A stretch of 64,000 nt of DNA from contig CANLTN010000007.1 in the NCBI GenBank assembly GCA_947494035.1, positions 62,001 to 126,000 on the forward strand. Direction: 5' to 3'. Origin of the DNA: Pseudovibrio sp947494035. GTDB lineage: Bacteria; Pseudomonadota; Alphaproteobacteria; Rhizobiales; Stappiaceae. The notes beneath the pieces were generated by a model. That model was not told the DNA's origin, ran no database searches, and saw nothing but the letters and a program-made list of their open reading frames with translations. This document shows, one piece after another, positions 9,372-18,316 of the stretch. The translations under genes were made by a program, and so were the position numbers. Each line of letters opens with the position of its first letter. The stretch's first letter is position 1.

Positions 9372-9447
9372 GCCGCTGTAGCTCAGATGGTAGAGCACGT
9401 CATTCGTAATGATGGGGTCGAAGGTTCGAGTCCTTTCAGCGGCACCA
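9372..9447 (+). tRNA. tRNA-Thr (anticodon CGT)
   Basis: Folds as a complete 76-nt cloverleaf: acceptor GCCGCTG/CAGCGGC, D-arm GCTC/GAGC, anticodon stem CGTCA/TGATG with loop TTCGTAA (anticodon CGT), T-loop TTCGAGT, discriminator A and an encoded CCA. It reads ACG codons. There is no integrase or duplicated 3' end nearby to suggest use as an attachment site. Confidence 0.95.
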
Positions 9448-9696
9448 CATCCTCTCTCTGATACTTCATAATCCCCCACAAACTTGCTGGTTTGGCTTTG
9501 TCTTGTGGCTTACTCGTCGTAGGTTCTGACTTGTGTTTTTTGGGCCTTTGGTCGAACTTTTGAACATGCTGATCTCTTAGGGCGCGTCGCGGTTGTTATT
9601 AGTCACGCATCGTTCTCTAAGTCCTTTTGTTTTTGCGTAGATGGAAGCCTCAGTGGTTTCGTGGGAGCGGACCGCTGATGGTGTGGAGTACCGGAA

Positions 9697-10896
9697 GTGA
9701 TTGTCGATCACCTGAATAAGTTGCGCGCGTGGTTGTTTGAAGATGCATTGCCGCTTTGGCTGAAGGCGGGTGAAGATGCTGCGAACGGTGGTTTTGCAGA
9801 GACCATCACGCTGGATTGTCAGGGTAGCGCTGATAATAGGCGTGGTCGGGTGAACCCGCGCATGGTGTTTGTGTATTGCGAAGCCGGTCGTTTGGGCTGG
9901 GATGGTCCATGGATGGATGTTGCGCTGCGTACGCAGGCTTATGTGGAGCGGGTTTACGATACTTCTGAAGGGTATATCGGTGCGCTGGCGACGCCTGAGG
10001 GTGAGCTACTGGATACCTCCTTTGATCTTTACAATCAGGCGTTTGCGCTGCTTGCCCTTTCCAGTATTGCTGATGTGAATGGTGAGAAGCGGGAAGAGGC
10101 CTGTGCGAAAGCCAAGGCACTGCTTGATGTGCTGAACAGCCGCTTCAAGCATCCTATTGCTGGGTTTCTGGAGGCTGAGCCTGCGCGTGCGCCGCTGGGT
10201 GCCAACCCGCATATGCATTTGTTTGAGATGTGTTTGGAATGGGAGCGTTCTGACAAGCTGAGTGCTGAGCAGAAAGTCGTTTGGTCTGCTTTGGCTGATG
10301 AGTTGGGTGAGCTTTGCCTCAAGCGATTCATCTGCGAGAAGACGGGGGGCTTGCGTGAGTTCTTTGCGCTGGACTGGTCGCCAATGCCGGGTGACGAGGG
10401 CAGGGTGCTGGAGCCGGGGCACCATTTTGAATGGGCCTGGCTTTTGATCCGCTGGAGCAAACTGCGCGGGGATGACCGCACCAAGGCCGCAGCTGCGCGT
10501 TTGTTCGAGATTGCGGAGACGTATGGTGTTGATCGTGAGCGCGGCGTTGCGGTGATGGGGATCAACGATGACTTCTCCATGCGTGATCCGCTGGCGCGTC
10601 TGTGGTCGCAGGCGGAGTGGCTTAAGGGCGCTCTGGCGATGCTGGAGAGTACGCCTGAGAGTGAATGGCCGCGGTATCACCAATCCATGCTAGATGCACT
10701 GGCGGCGCTGGAGCTGTTCTTTGAAAACGTGCCCGCTGGCCTTTGGAAAGATAAGCTTTTGCCGGATGGAAGCTTTGTCAATGAAGCGGCTCCGGCAAGT
10801 TCGCTTTACCACATCATTTCGGCAATCTCCGAGCTGGACCGGTTCTCGCGAACCGAAGTTGGGCAGAAGGTGATTGCGTTTGAGAATACCAAGTAG
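9697..10896 (+). CDS. AGE-family sugar epimerase/isomerase
   Basis: A 399-residue member of the N-acylglucosamine 2-epimerase / mannose isomerase superfamily, an (alpha/alpha)6 barrel interconverting ketose/aldose or 2-epimeric sugars. The family histidine motifs are present: NPHMHLFE near residue 172, EPGHHFEWAW near 246 and SSLYHII near 369. Substrate cannot be assigned; mannose/fructose-type isomerases of this length are common. The start is GTG at 9697 with GGAG eight bases upstream. An oxidoreductase follows 32 bases later on the same strand, suggesting a two-gene sugar-utilisation unit. Confidence 0.85.
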   Translation: MIVDHLNKLRAWLFEDALPLWLKAGEDAANGGFAETITLDCQGSADNRRGRVNPRMVFVYCEAGRLGWDGPWMDVALRTQAYVERVYDTSEGYIGALATPEGELLDTSFDLYNQAFALLALSSIADVNGEKREEACAKAKALLDVLNSRFKHPIAGFLEAEPARAPLGANPHMHLFEMCLEWERSDKLSAEQKVVWSALADELGELCLKRFICEKTGGLREFFALDWSPMPGDEGRVLEPGHHFEWAWLLIRWSKLRGDDRTKAAAARLFEIAETYGVDRERGVAVMGINDDFSMRDPLARLWSQAEWLKGALAMLESTPESEWPRYHQSMLDALAALELFFENVPAGLWKDKLLPDGSFVNEAAPASSLYHIISAISELDRFSRTEVGQKVIAFENTK

Positions 10897-10928
10897 CGTT
10901 TTGGGTTGGATAGATAGGGAGTATTATA

Positions 10929-11933
10929 ATGGTTAGGTGGGGTATTCTATCCACTGCACGGATTGGCCGCGAGAAGGTCATACCAGCGCTGCAGAAAGCC
11001 AAGAACCTTGAGGTTGCTGCGATTGCTTCACGCGATGAAGAGAATGCGCGGAAGGTTGCTGCTGAACTGGGGATCGAAAAAGCTTACGGCTCCTATGAGG
11101 CGCTGCTGGCAGATCCTGATATCGATGTGATTTACAATCCTTTGCCAAATCACATGCATGTGCCGATGACCATTGAGGCGGTGAAAGCTGGTAAGCATGT
11201 GCTTTGTGAAAAGCCAATTGCGCTGGATGCGGAGGAGGCTCGCCTTCTGCTGGACATGCCTGATGATCGCTTTGTTATGGAAGCCTTTATGGTGCGGACA
11301 CATCCGCAGTGGCAGCGGGCATTGGAGATTGTGGAGTCGGGTGAGCTGGGCACATTGCAGAGTGTTCAGGCGTTCTTTTCCTACAACAATCAGGACCCGC
11401 AGAACATCCGCAATAAAGTTGAGTTTGGTGGCGGTAGTTTGATGGATATCGGGTGTTACCCGATTGTGGCAGCACGCTATTTCTTTAACGCGGAGCCTAA
11501 GCGCGTTGTGAGCCTGATTGACCGTGACAAGACCTTTGGTACGGACCGGCTGACTTCCGCCATGATGGACTTTGGTGACGGGCGGCAGGCGCAGTTTACG
11601 GTCTCCACGCAGTCGGTGCCGTATCAGCGCATCAATCTGGTGGGCACGGCCAAGCGTCTGGAAATCCTCATTCCGTTTAATGCGCCTGCGGGTGCAGAGA
11701 CTATTTTGCGTCTGGATTCTGGCAGTGTGCTGGGAGATGGTGCGCTGGAGGTGGAGCGTATTCCGGCCTGTGATCAGTATACGTTGCAGGGAGAGTTGTT
11801 CTCGCGCGTGGTTCGCGGTGAGGAAGAGCTGCCTTATGGCGTGGCTGACGCGATCCAGAATATGGACATTATTGGAGCGATTTTCCGTTCTGAACGCAAC
11901 AACAGCTGGGAGACCGTCGGGTCTCCCGCCTGA
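10929..11933 (+). CDS. Gfo/Idh/MocA-family NAD(P)-dependent oxidoreductase
   Basis: A 334-residue dehydrogenase of the glucose-fructose oxidoreductase/inositol dehydrogenase family. It has an N-terminal Rossmann start WGILSTARIGREKVIPAL, the motif NPLPNHMH, and the catalytic CEKPIAL near residue 93, followed by the C-terminal substrate domain with GGGSLMDIGCYPI. These enzymes oxidise or reduce sugars or polyols. It follows the AGE epimerase closely and is probably in the same operon. Its 3' end contains an 8-bp hairpin GGGAGACC/GGTCTCCC (11908-11927) facing the convergent lactate dehydrogenase gene, possibly a shared transcript-end structure. Confidence 0.88.
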   Translation: MVRWGILSTARIGREKVIPALQKAKNLEVAAIASRDEENARKVAAELGIEKAYGSYEALLADPDIDVIYNPLPNHMHVPMTIEAVKAGKHVLCEKPIALDAEEARLLLDMPDDRFVMEAFMVRTHPQWQRALEIVESGELGTLQSVQAFFSYNNQDPQNIRNKVEFGGGSLMDIGCYPIVAARYFFNAEPKRVVSLIDRDKTFGTDRLTSAMMDFGDGRQAQFTVSTQSVPYQRINLVGTAKRLEILIPFNAPAGAETILRLDSGSVLGDGALEVERIPACDQYTLQGELFSRVVRGEEELPYGVADAIQNMDIIGAIFRSERNNSWETVGSPA

Positions 11934-11947
11934 TTGTCGTATCTGCG

Positions 11948-13102
11948 TTAGACTTTGACACCGTTGATCGAATACAGGTTGTCGCGATTGAGTGTATTGA
12001 GATCGCGGCGGCCACACAACGCCATGGTGATATCCAATTCCTTTTGGATGATCTCCAGTGACTTTGTTACGCCTTGCTTTCCACCAGCGCCTAGACCGTA
12101 CAGGAACGGTCTGCCGATATAGGTGCCTTTTGCGCCGAGGCAGATGGCCTTGAGCACATCCTGACCGGAGCGAATACCGCCGTCGACGTGGATCTCCACT
12201 TTGTCCCCGACCTCGTCAACGATTTCCGGTAGGACCTCGATGGAGGAGGGGGCACCGTCGAGCTGTCGTCCGCCGTGGTTGGAGACGATGATCGCATCGC
12301 AACCGTGATCGACTGCGTGGCGGGCATCTTCCTTGTCCAGAATGCCTTTCAGGATGAGTGGCCCGCCCCATTTCTTCTTGATCCACTCAATGTCATCCCA
12401 GCTCAGGCGCGGGTCAAACTGCTCTGCTGTCCATGAGGAGAGCGAGGAGAGGTCGCTAACGCCTTTGGCGTGGCCGACAATGTTGCCGAAACTGCGGTTT
12501 TGCGAGGCGAGCATATTCATGCACCACATTGGCCGTGTTGCCATTTGCCATATGTGTTTGGGTGTGAACTTTGGCGGGGCAGACAGGCCGTTGCGCAGGT
12601 CTTTGTGGCGCTGACCCAGGATCTGAAGATCAAAGGTGAGGACCAGTGCAGAACAGCCAGCGTTCTTTGCGCGGTCAATGAGCGCATTGATGAAGTCGCG
12701 ATCCTTCATCACATAGAGCTGAAACCAGAAGGGTTTCGTCGTTTTTGCCGCCACTGCTTCGATGGAGCAGATGCTCACGGTTGAAAGCGTGAAGGGGACT
12801 CCGAATTCTTCCGCTGCCTGTGCTGCGAGGATTTCACCATCGGCGTGCATCATTCCGGTCAGGCCGGCTGGTGCCAGTGCGACCGGCATGGACACATCTT
12901 GCCCGATCATTTTGGTGGCAAGGGTCCGGTTGGTCATGTCAACTGCGATACGCTGGCGCAGCTTGATATTACCGAAGTCACTCTCGTTGGCTTTGTAAGT
13001 ACTCTCGGTCCATGACCCTGAATCGGCATAGTCGAAAAACATTTTTGGAACGCGCCTGCGAGCACGCTCTTTAAGATCATTGATTTCTAACATTGGTGCC
13101 AT
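11948..13102 (-). CDS. lldD: FMN-dependent L-lactate dehydrogenase (alpha-hydroxy-acid oxidase family)
   Basis: Oxidises L-lactate (or a related 2-hydroxy acid) to pyruvate at the membrane, passing electrons to the respiratory chain. The 384-residue protein begins MAPMLEINDLKERARRRVPK and carries FDYADSG, VALAPAGLTGMMHADGE, WFQLYV-type FMN contacts, the lysine in LILKGILDKEDA and the catalytic SNHGGRQLDG motif, then GGIRSG. I chose ATG 13102 because GGGGGGAGG precedes it by about 8 bases; the open frame runs further upstream but without a site. It is convergent with the Gfo/Idh/MocA gene with only 14 bases between stops. Confidence 0.9.
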   Translation of the reverse strand: MAPMLEINDLKERARRRVPKMFFDYADSGSWTESTYKANESDFGNIKLRQRIAVDMTNRTLATKMIGQDVSMPVALAPAGLTGMMHADGEILAAQAAEEFGVPFTLSTVSICSIEAVAAKTTKPFWFQLYVMKDRDFINALIDRAKNAGCSALVLTFDLQILGQRHKDLRNGLSAPPKFTPKHIWQMATRPMWCMNMLASQNRSFGNIVGHAKGVSDLSSLSSWTAEQFDPRLSWDDIEWIKKKWGGPLILKGILDKEDARHAVDHGCDAIIVSNHGGRQLDGAPSSIEVLPEIVDEVGDKVEIHVDGGIRSGQDVLKAICLGAKGTYIGRPFLYGLGAGGKQGVTKSLEIIQKELDITMALCGRRDLNTLNRDNLYSINGVKV

Positions 13103-13420
13103 GTACGGGCCTCCCCCCGAAACATTCGTTCTTACGTATAAAGGGATTGCACGTATCGGTGATATGTCAATGTTGCAGGCATACGACTTGCGTCTACAAG
13201 TATTGGGAGATGGGTTGGTAGAGGTGATCAATTATCCGGAAAATACTTTGAGATATCGCCTGTTTGCTCGCTGTAGCTGGAGTTTGAAATGTAAGTAACT
13301 TACTGAATTTACTTGTCTTGAGTGCTTTTGCAGCCGTTTCGAAGATACGCGCATTAGCGTTCGCTTGAGTCCAAAGCGTGGGGTGTACTGTGAAGATGAA
13401 ATATATTTCATAAGCTTAGA
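13103..13420. other. Upstream region of lldD
   Basis: About 320 bases between lldD (leftward) and tRNA-Arg (leftward) that must hold the lldD promoter. I see no clear operator palindrome, no gene and no FadR/GntR-type site that I could support. Confidence 0.4.
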
Positions 13421-13497
13421 TGGTGACCCCGACAGGATTTGAACCTGTGACCTGCCGCTTAGGAGGCGGCTGCTCTATCCAGCTGAGCTACGGGGCC
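13421..13497 (-). tRNA. tRNA-Arg (anticodon CCT)
   Basis: On the minus strand this is a 77-nt cloverleaf: acceptor GGCCCCG/CGGGGTC, D-arm GCTC/GAGC, anticodon stem GCCGC/GCGGC with loop CTCCTAA (anticodon CCT), T-loop TTCAAAT, discriminator A and encoded CCA. It decodes AGG. Confidence 0.95.
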
Positions 13498-13762
13498 TTT
13501 GGCCGTGCTTTGTTCGCCGAAATGTCTCACGGCTATTCGCATAGGACCTTGGCAGCTGAAGATGCTGCGTGCTTTCAAATATCATGAAAATCGGAGGTAT
13601 GCGAGGCTGTTTGCTTGGCTGTGAATAAGCTAGGTGTCGGTTTAAGCATAGGAATTTGGTCGGTCCGTGTTTCTCTGCTTTTTTTGCCCGAGAGTTCTGA
13701 GGGGCATCCATGGCCCGGTGACCTGATATAATTTTCAATTGTATCTTGAAGGGCGAGTAGCA

Positions 13763-14515
13763 GTGTGCGCACGATTTCTGGGTCTATTTTTGGTATTGCT
13801 GTTTTGCACGGGGAGAGCGCTAGCCGGGCCGTGTGATGAGGGTTTGTCTGCTGAGCAGGCATTGCCAACCATCTTGCTGGAGGAAGCGCTCGGGAATCCG
13901 GTGAGTTTTACTGCTAGCGACGGGCGCGCTTATTATCTTGCAGATTTAATGGTTCCAGAGCCGTTTGGGGGAAAAGGCGCGAGGCTTCTTGGCGGCGGCG
14001 AGGTTTACGTTCATGCATTGGCTACCAAGAGCGACCGATGGGGGCGGATGCCCGCGATTCTGCTTGGCCGTGATCGGCGGGATTTGTCTGCCAGACTGGT
14101 AGAGGCCGGAATGGCCATTGTTAAGCCACAATTGAGAGCTTTCAATTGTCTGAAATTCCTTATTAAACTTGAAAGTGAGGCTCGTAAGACAACCAGTGGA
14201 TTATGGGTCATTAAAAATGTAATTATCGATTATAAGTCAATAGGCTACACGCAAATTGGACTTTACGGGATTGTGGAAGCCGAGCTGGTTTCTGTGGGGC
14301 AAACACGATCCAGAGCATACTTGAACTTTGGAGAGCGCTGGACAGAGGATTTAACCGGGATTATTCAAAGGAGAAAGCTGGCGGATTTTTCGGAATTCGG
14401 GCATGATCTTTCAACGATTGATGGTCGTAGAGTTCGTCTCAGGGGCATTGTGCAACTGGACGATGGACCACGAATAGAGCTCAAACATCCAGCGCAGTTG
14501 GAGCTTCTGGACTAA
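13763..14515 (+). CDS. Secreted SNase-like (thermonuclease-family) protein, probably catalytically degenerate
   Basis: A 250-residue exported protein: an N-terminal signal sequence (RFLGLFLVLLFCTGRALA) followed by an OB-fold region resembling staphylococcal nuclease, with KSDRWGRMPAILL matching the D-R-[YWG]-G-R block and LVEAGMAIVKP matching the LV-x-x-G-x-A block. The first catalytic segment, normally VRLxGIDxPE, reads ADLMVPEP and lacks the arginine, so nuclease activity is doubtful. The C-terminal half (GIVEAELVSVGQTRSRAYLNFG) looks like a second OB-type fold seen in rhizobial relatives. I favour GTG 13763, nine bases after GAAGGG; a TTG at 13739 is possible. The protease lipoprotein follows 21 bases downstream. 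Confidence 0.68.
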   Translation: MCARFLGLFLVLLFCTGRALAGPCDEGLSAEQALPTILLEEALGNPVSFTASDGRAYYLADLMVPEPFGGKGARLLGGGEVYVHALATKSDRWGRMPAILLGRDRRDLSARLVEAGMAIVKPQLRAFNCLKFLIKLESEARKTTSGLWVIKNVIIDYKSIGYTQIGLYGIVEAELVSVGQTRSRAYLNFGERWTEDLTGIIQRRKLADFSEFGHDLSTIDGRRVRLRGIVQLDDGPRIELKHPAQLELLD

Positions 14516-14536
14516 GGCGAAGAGCCGGAAACGCGA

Positions 14537-16006
14537 ATGATTTTGAGTAGTGCATTGTCTGGATTACGGACGAGCCTGAGAATTTTATCGGTATCTGCAG
14601 TGGCCGCGACCCTTGTTGCGTGTCAGCTGACGGGCTCTGGCAATCAAAGCGCTCCGAAACCCGGCAGTTTGCGTAGTGGGCTTGGAAGTGCTGTCGGGGC
14701 GAAAGAGCATCCGCGTGTGGTTGCGACGTACGGCGGTGTTTACAACGACACTAAGGCTGAGACAGCAATTGCCCGGGTCGTTGGTGGTCTTGTGGCTGCT
14801 TCGGAAGATCCCGAGGCGCAGTACCGTGTTACTCTCCTCAATAGCCCTGCTGTGAATGCTTTTGCGCTTCCTGGTGGCTATCTTTATGTCACCCGTGGTT
14901 TGCTTGCGCTGGCAAACGATACATCTGAACTAGCTGCTGTGCTTTCCCACGAAATGGCGCACGTGACAGCCCGCCATGCGATCAAGCGTCAACGTCAGGC
15001 TGAGGAGGCCGAGTTTGTCACCAAGGTGATGACCAATATCGGCAAGGATCAGGAGACGATTGATGCTGCTGTGAAAGCGAAACAGCATCAGTTTGCGCGG
15101 TTCTCGCAGGAGCAGGAGCTTGAAGCGGATGATGTGGGCGTGAGAACGCTTGCAGGTGCGGGATACGATCCCTATGCCGCTGCCCGGTTCCTGAACACGA
15201 TGGGGCAGTTTGCGCGTTACCAGCAGCTTGGCGGAGAGACCAGCACCGCACCGGACTTCCTCTCCTCGCATCCGAACACACCTGAGCGTATTCGTCGGGC
15301 GGTGCTCAGTGCACGGCAGATTGGTGCTCCGGGGATTGGGCTTCATGGTCGTGATGAATACCTGCGCAGTCTGGATGGAATGCTGTTCGGAGATGATCCA
15401 CTTGAAGGGTATGTGCGAGGGCGGCAGTTCCTGCATAAAGGCCTTGGTATCTCCTTTAGTGTGCCAAAGGGGTTTGTGCTTGAAAATGCTGCTGAAGCGG
15501 TTCTTGCCAGCAATAAATCCGGCACAGCCATGCGGTTTGATGGCGCGGATCTGACCGGATACGCCAGCTTAACCGATTATATGTTATCGGGCTGGATCAA
15601 TGGCCTGATCGACAACAGTGTCCGCCCGACCACAATTAACGGTCTGCCAGCGGTTATTGGTTCAGCAATTACAGACGGTTGGTCGTTCCGCATTGGTGTG
15701 GTTCGGATTGGATTAACTGGATATCGGTTTATCTTTGCCAATCGCTCGCCAACCGCTGTGTTTACAAGTGATTTTGAGAAATCTCTTGGAAGTTTCAGGC
15801 AGCTTAGTCCCACCGAACAGGCGCGTCTTAACCCACTTCGAGTTAAGATCATTCAGGCGAAGGGTGGCGAGACTGCCCGTAAGCTTGCTGTTGGTATGAG
15901 CGGTGTTGAGCCATCCCGTCGTTTGGAGCTGTTTACGATACTCAATCAGGTTCAGCCCAACCAGCGCTTCAAGCAGGGCGAGCTGCTGAAGGTCATTACT
16001 GACTAA
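14537..16006 (+). CDS. M48-family metalloprotease, lipoprotein (BepA/YfgC-like)
   Basis: A 489-residue periplasmic zinc protease anchored by a lipidated cysteine. The signal peptide ends in the lipobox TLVAC (Cys29). The zinc motif HEMAH is at about 138-142, with the third ligand in EADDVGV near 196, preceded by SPAVNAFALPGGYLYVTRGL typical of YfgC/BepA proteins that maintain outer-membrane assembly. The C-terminal part (from about 430) resembles a LysM-like stress domain. It follows the SNase-like gene by 21 bases and probably shares its transcript. Confidence 0.9.
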   Translation: MILSSALSGLRTSLRILSVSAVAATLVACQLTGSGNQSAPKPGSLRSGLGSAVGAKEHPRVVATYGGVYNDTKAETAIARVVGGLVAASEDPEAQYRVTLLNSPAVNAFALPGGYLYVTRGLLALANDTSELAAVLSHEMAHVTARHAIKRQRQAEEAEFVTKVMTNIGKDQETIDAAVKAKQHQFARFSQEQELEADDVGVRTLAGAGYDPYAAARFLNTMGQFARYQQLGGETSTAPDFLSSHPNTPERIRRAVLSARQIGAPGIGLHGRDEYLRSLDGMLFGDDPLEGYVRGRQFLHKGLGISFSVPKGFVLENAAEAVLASNKSGTAMRFDGADLTGYASLTDYMLSGWINGLIDNSVRPTTINGLPAVIGSAITDGWSFRIGVVRIGLTGYRFIFANRSPTAVFTSDFEKSLGSFRQLSPTEQARLNPLRVKIIQAKGGETARKLAVGMSGVEPSRRLELFTILNQVQPNQRFKQGELLKVITD

Positions 16007-16368
16007 GGCCAGTCGGTGGTGTTGTTCTCTGAAACGGAGAGTAGCACGCCAAAGGACTTTGAATCGTAGGGCGAGAACAATCATCAGATGTGAGTGGGAA
16101 AGCGAAAGTTTTTCCATACGCGCGGTGATCTCGCTGGCGGGCAGTTCAAGCGCCCCAAAAGCGCGTCTTCTTCTTTTGATAGATATGGGGCTTTTCTTGT
16201 GAGACGAGCAAGAGGTCCGAGGCTTTGGTCTCTTTCCTGATGAGCCATAATCGCCGTCCGCTATTGAATGGGATACAGCGTAGGTGTTCCATTGGATCTG
16301 TTGGCCCGAAAAAGAAAGCCCCGCTCAGAGCGGGGCTTCTTTGAAAGAATTAAGTTAGAAGAGGCTGA
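16007..16368. other. Convergent intergenic region, M48 protease / carD
   Basis: About 360 bases between two converging genes. Apart from the carD terminator at 16317-16337 I see no gene or obvious structure. Confidence 0.4.
16317..16337 (-). terminator. carD terminator
   Basis: Perfect inverted repeat AGCCCCGCTC/GAGCGGGGCT, flanked on the minus-strand downstream side by TTTCTTTTT. It lies about 30 bases past the carD stop and is a convincing intrinsic terminator. Confidence 0.8.
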
Positions 16369-16956
16369 TCAGGCAGCTTCTTCCTGACTTCCGCCTTCAC
16401 CGTCTGTTGTTGGAGCAGCAACTTTTGCTGCACGGCCTGGAGAAGTGGACAGAACGCCTTCGATCTGACGAATTGCTTCTGTGTCAGTCTGTTTCTGAAC
16501 TGCCGCAATTTCGCGTGCCATACGGTCCAGAGCAGCTTCATAAAGCTGGCGCTCGGAGTAGGACTGTTCTGGCTGAGCGTCAGAGCGATAAAGATCGCGA
16601 ACAACTTCCGCAGTAGAAACAAGATCGCCCGAGTTGATCTTTGCTTCATATTCCTGTGCGCGGCGGCTCCACATGGTGCGCTTTACACGAGGCTTGCCTG
16701 CAATGGTTTCAAGAGATTTTTTAACGGTGGATGCATCAGAAAGCTTACGCATTCCAACAGAAGCAATTTTTGCTACTGGAACGCGGAGCGTCATTTTATC
16801 CTGTTCGAATTCAATTACGAGAAGTTCAAGAGAGTATCCAGCTACGGTCTGCTCTTCAATCGCAGTAATCAAACCAACACCGTGAGATGGATAAATGATG
16901 TGCTCGCCTGTTTTAAACCCCTGACGCTGCGCGGTCTTTTTTGCGGGTGTGGCCAT
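16369..16956 (-). CDS. carD: CarD-family transcriptional regulator
   Basis: RNA-polymerase-binding regulator that stabilises the open promoter complex. The 195-residue product has the N-terminal CarD/TRCF RID Tudor-like domain (EHIIYPSHGVGLITAIEE, about 19-36, then the KMTLRVPVAKI segment) and a helical DNA-binding region with TMWSRRAQEYEAKINSGD near residue 95. The tail is Ala/Glu-rich. It is the last gene of the leftward helicase-hslR-fdxA-carD arrangement, though a terminator and about 410 bases separate it from fdxA, so it probably has its own promoter. Confidence 0.93.
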   Translation of the reverse strand: MATPAKKTAQRQGFKTGEHIIYPSHGVGLITAIEEQTVAGYSLELLVIEFEQDKMTLRVPVAKIASVGMRKLSDASTVKKSLETIAGKPRVKRTMWSRRAQEYEAKINSGDLVSTAEVVRDLYRSDAQPEQSYSERQLYEAALDRMAREIAAVQKQTDTEAIRQIEGVLSTSPGRAAKVAAPTTDGEGGSQEEAA

Positions 16957-17197
16957 ACGCTATACTTCTCCTGCGCAGTGGTTACTTTTTGTCTGGCAGA
17001 CAAAGGCAACCTAGATGCAGCGAGTTCGCAGCATCTTTCTCTGTAGAAAAACGTGAAAAGTCCAACTTATGCGGAAAGGTCTTTCTCGCACCAATTGGTT
17101 TCGCGTTCAAATGTGATCAGTCGAATTCACTGTTTTGGCGACTTTGGCGAATTCTGGCATAAATTAATTTTCGCCGTTCTATAAAACTGCGATCATA

Positions 17198-17220
17198 AAA
17201 AAACCTCCGGTTGGGGAGGA
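17198..17220 (-). terminator. Probable fdxA terminator
   Basis: On the minus strand CCTCC-loop-GGAGG is followed directly by seven T residues. It is the first strong U-tract hairpin downstream of fdxA, about 150 bases past its stop. Confidence 0.7.
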
Positions 17221-17229
17221 TGCACCAGA

Positions 17230-17331
17230 TTGCCAAATAACTGTAAAAAACTGTATAGCACATTATCCACGGATTTCCAACCTCTCTCAAGCAAGAGAGG
17301 AATTAAGACATCCGCGGATACTGTTTGGCAA
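17230..17331. repeat. Nested triple inverted-repeat element
   Basis: Three nested pairs of arms: outer TTGCCAAA (17230-17237) with TTTGGCAA (17324-17331), middle TATCCACGGAT (17264-17274) with ATCCGCGGATA (17310-17320, one mismatch), and inner CCTCTCT (17281-17287) with AGAGAGG (17294-17300). The whole could fold as one long RNA hairpin in the fdxA 3' untranslated region, or it could be a small palindromic insertion. I know of no named family that matches. Confidence 0.5.
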
Positions 17332-17367
17332 ATAATAAATGACTGGTAATTCGCGGCTTTTTGGAGA

Positions 17368-17706
17368 TTAATCTCCGGCGCCAGGTTTCTCAGAGAAATA
17401 CTTATCTAGCTTTTCTGCTACACCATCAAATTCTGCAGCTTCTGGTAACTGATCTTTTTTAACGGTGATATTCGGCCACTTCTCGGAGTACTCGGCGTTA
17501 AGCTCAACCCATTTCTCCAAACCTGGCTCAGTGTCAGGGAGAATCGCGTCTGCTGGACATTCCGGCTCACACACACCGCAGTCGATACATTCGTCCGGGT
17601 TAATGACGAGCATGTTCTCGCCTTCGTAGAAACAATCGACCGGGCAAACTTCAACACAGTCGGTGTATTTGCATTTGATGCAATTGTCCGTGACGACGTA
17701 TGTCAT
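17368..17706 (-). CDS. fdxA: 7Fe-8S ferredoxin FdxA
   Basis: Small cytosolic electron carrier of 112 residues. The N-terminal half carries the 3Fe-4S/4Fe-4S cysteine pattern: Cys9, Cys12, Cys17 and Cys21 in NCIKCKYTDCVEVCP, and Cys40, 43, 46 and 50 in CIDCGVCEPECP. The acidic C-terminal extension is usual for the FdxA type. The ATG at 17706 gives MTYVVTDNC, the standard N-terminus, and has AGAGGA seven bases upstream; a longer in-frame opening is rejected. It is downstream of hslR on the same strand. Confidence 0.96.
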   Translation of the reverse strand: MTYVVTDNCIKCKYTDCVEVCPVDCFYEGENMLVINPDECIDCGVCEPECPADAILPDTEPGLEKWVELNAEYSEKWPNITVKKDQLPEAAEFDGVAEKLDKYFSEKPGAGD

Positions 17707-17892
17707 CGCAATCCTCTTAGTCTCTGGCTTTGCAGTTATGTCTGGAGACAAACGGCATGGGCTCTTGGGGCCCTGACGATTTTTCGTCCATTAAACTTTG
17801 AACTCTTTGCTATCGGTTTTCAGTGGGTAGTGCAAGCGGTGTGATAAGCGAAGAGTTGGCTATTTTGGGGCAAAATTTGCCCAAAGTCGGTG

Positions 17893-18294
17893 CTAAAAAG
17901 GATCAATTTCGTTGAAGCCCCGAATCCGGGCAATCTGGCGTCGATCCCGCTTTGTTGGGCGGCCTGCACCGGCCTCTCGCTTGGCAACCTGAACCTGAGT
18001 TTCCTTGGGGGGAGGCGGGGGTGACATGTCCTCATAAAGTTCTTGCGCTTCAGGAGCCGGACCGCGCCGGGTTCCAAGTTTCAAGACCTTAAGGATCAAA
18101 AGGCGCCGCGGCATTGTGATGGTCAGTACATCACCCAGCTTTACAGCGGCTTTGGCGGCCGCAATCTTTTCTTTATTGAGTCGAACGTGGCCGGACACTG
18201 CCAGCTTCTGTGCCAGTGTCCGGGATTTCGTGACGCGCGCATACCAGAGCCACTTGTCAATACGAATTGAGCCTTGTGGTTCTGGTGCTGCCAT
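17893..18294 (-). CDS. hslR: S4-domain RNA-binding protein, HslR/Hsp15-like
   Basis: A 133-residue protein whose N-terminal S4 domain (IRIDKWLWYARVTKSRTLAQKL then GHVRLN) binds structured RNA; the E. coli relative Hsp15 binds 50S subunits carrying stalled peptidyl-tRNA. The C-terminal half is basic (REAGAGRPTKRDRR) and probably also contacts RNA. It starts 22 bases after the helicase stop, so the two RNA-related genes are very likely cotranscribed. Confidence 0.9.
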   Translation of the reverse strand: MAAPEPQGSIRIDKWLWYARVTKSRTLAQKLAVSGHVRLNKEKIAAAKAAVKLGDVLTITMPRRLLILKVLKLGTRRGPAPEAQELYEDMSPPPPPKETQVQVAKREAGAGRPTKRDRRQIARIRGFNEIDPF

Positions 18295-18316
18295 CTGCGT
18301 TATCCTGAAGGGACGA

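Larger units (their letters stand above)
16957..17367. other. carD upstream region with structured element
   Basis: About 410 bases between fdxA and carD, containing the carD promoter, the fdxA terminator hairpin (17198-17220) and a nested inverted-repeat element (17230-17331) listed separately. No open frame is supported. Confidence 0.45.

Noticed and set aside
9372..9447. tRNA-Thr as an integration site
   Set aside because: There is no integrase, no direct repeat of the tRNA 3' end and no foreign-looking gene cargo nearby.
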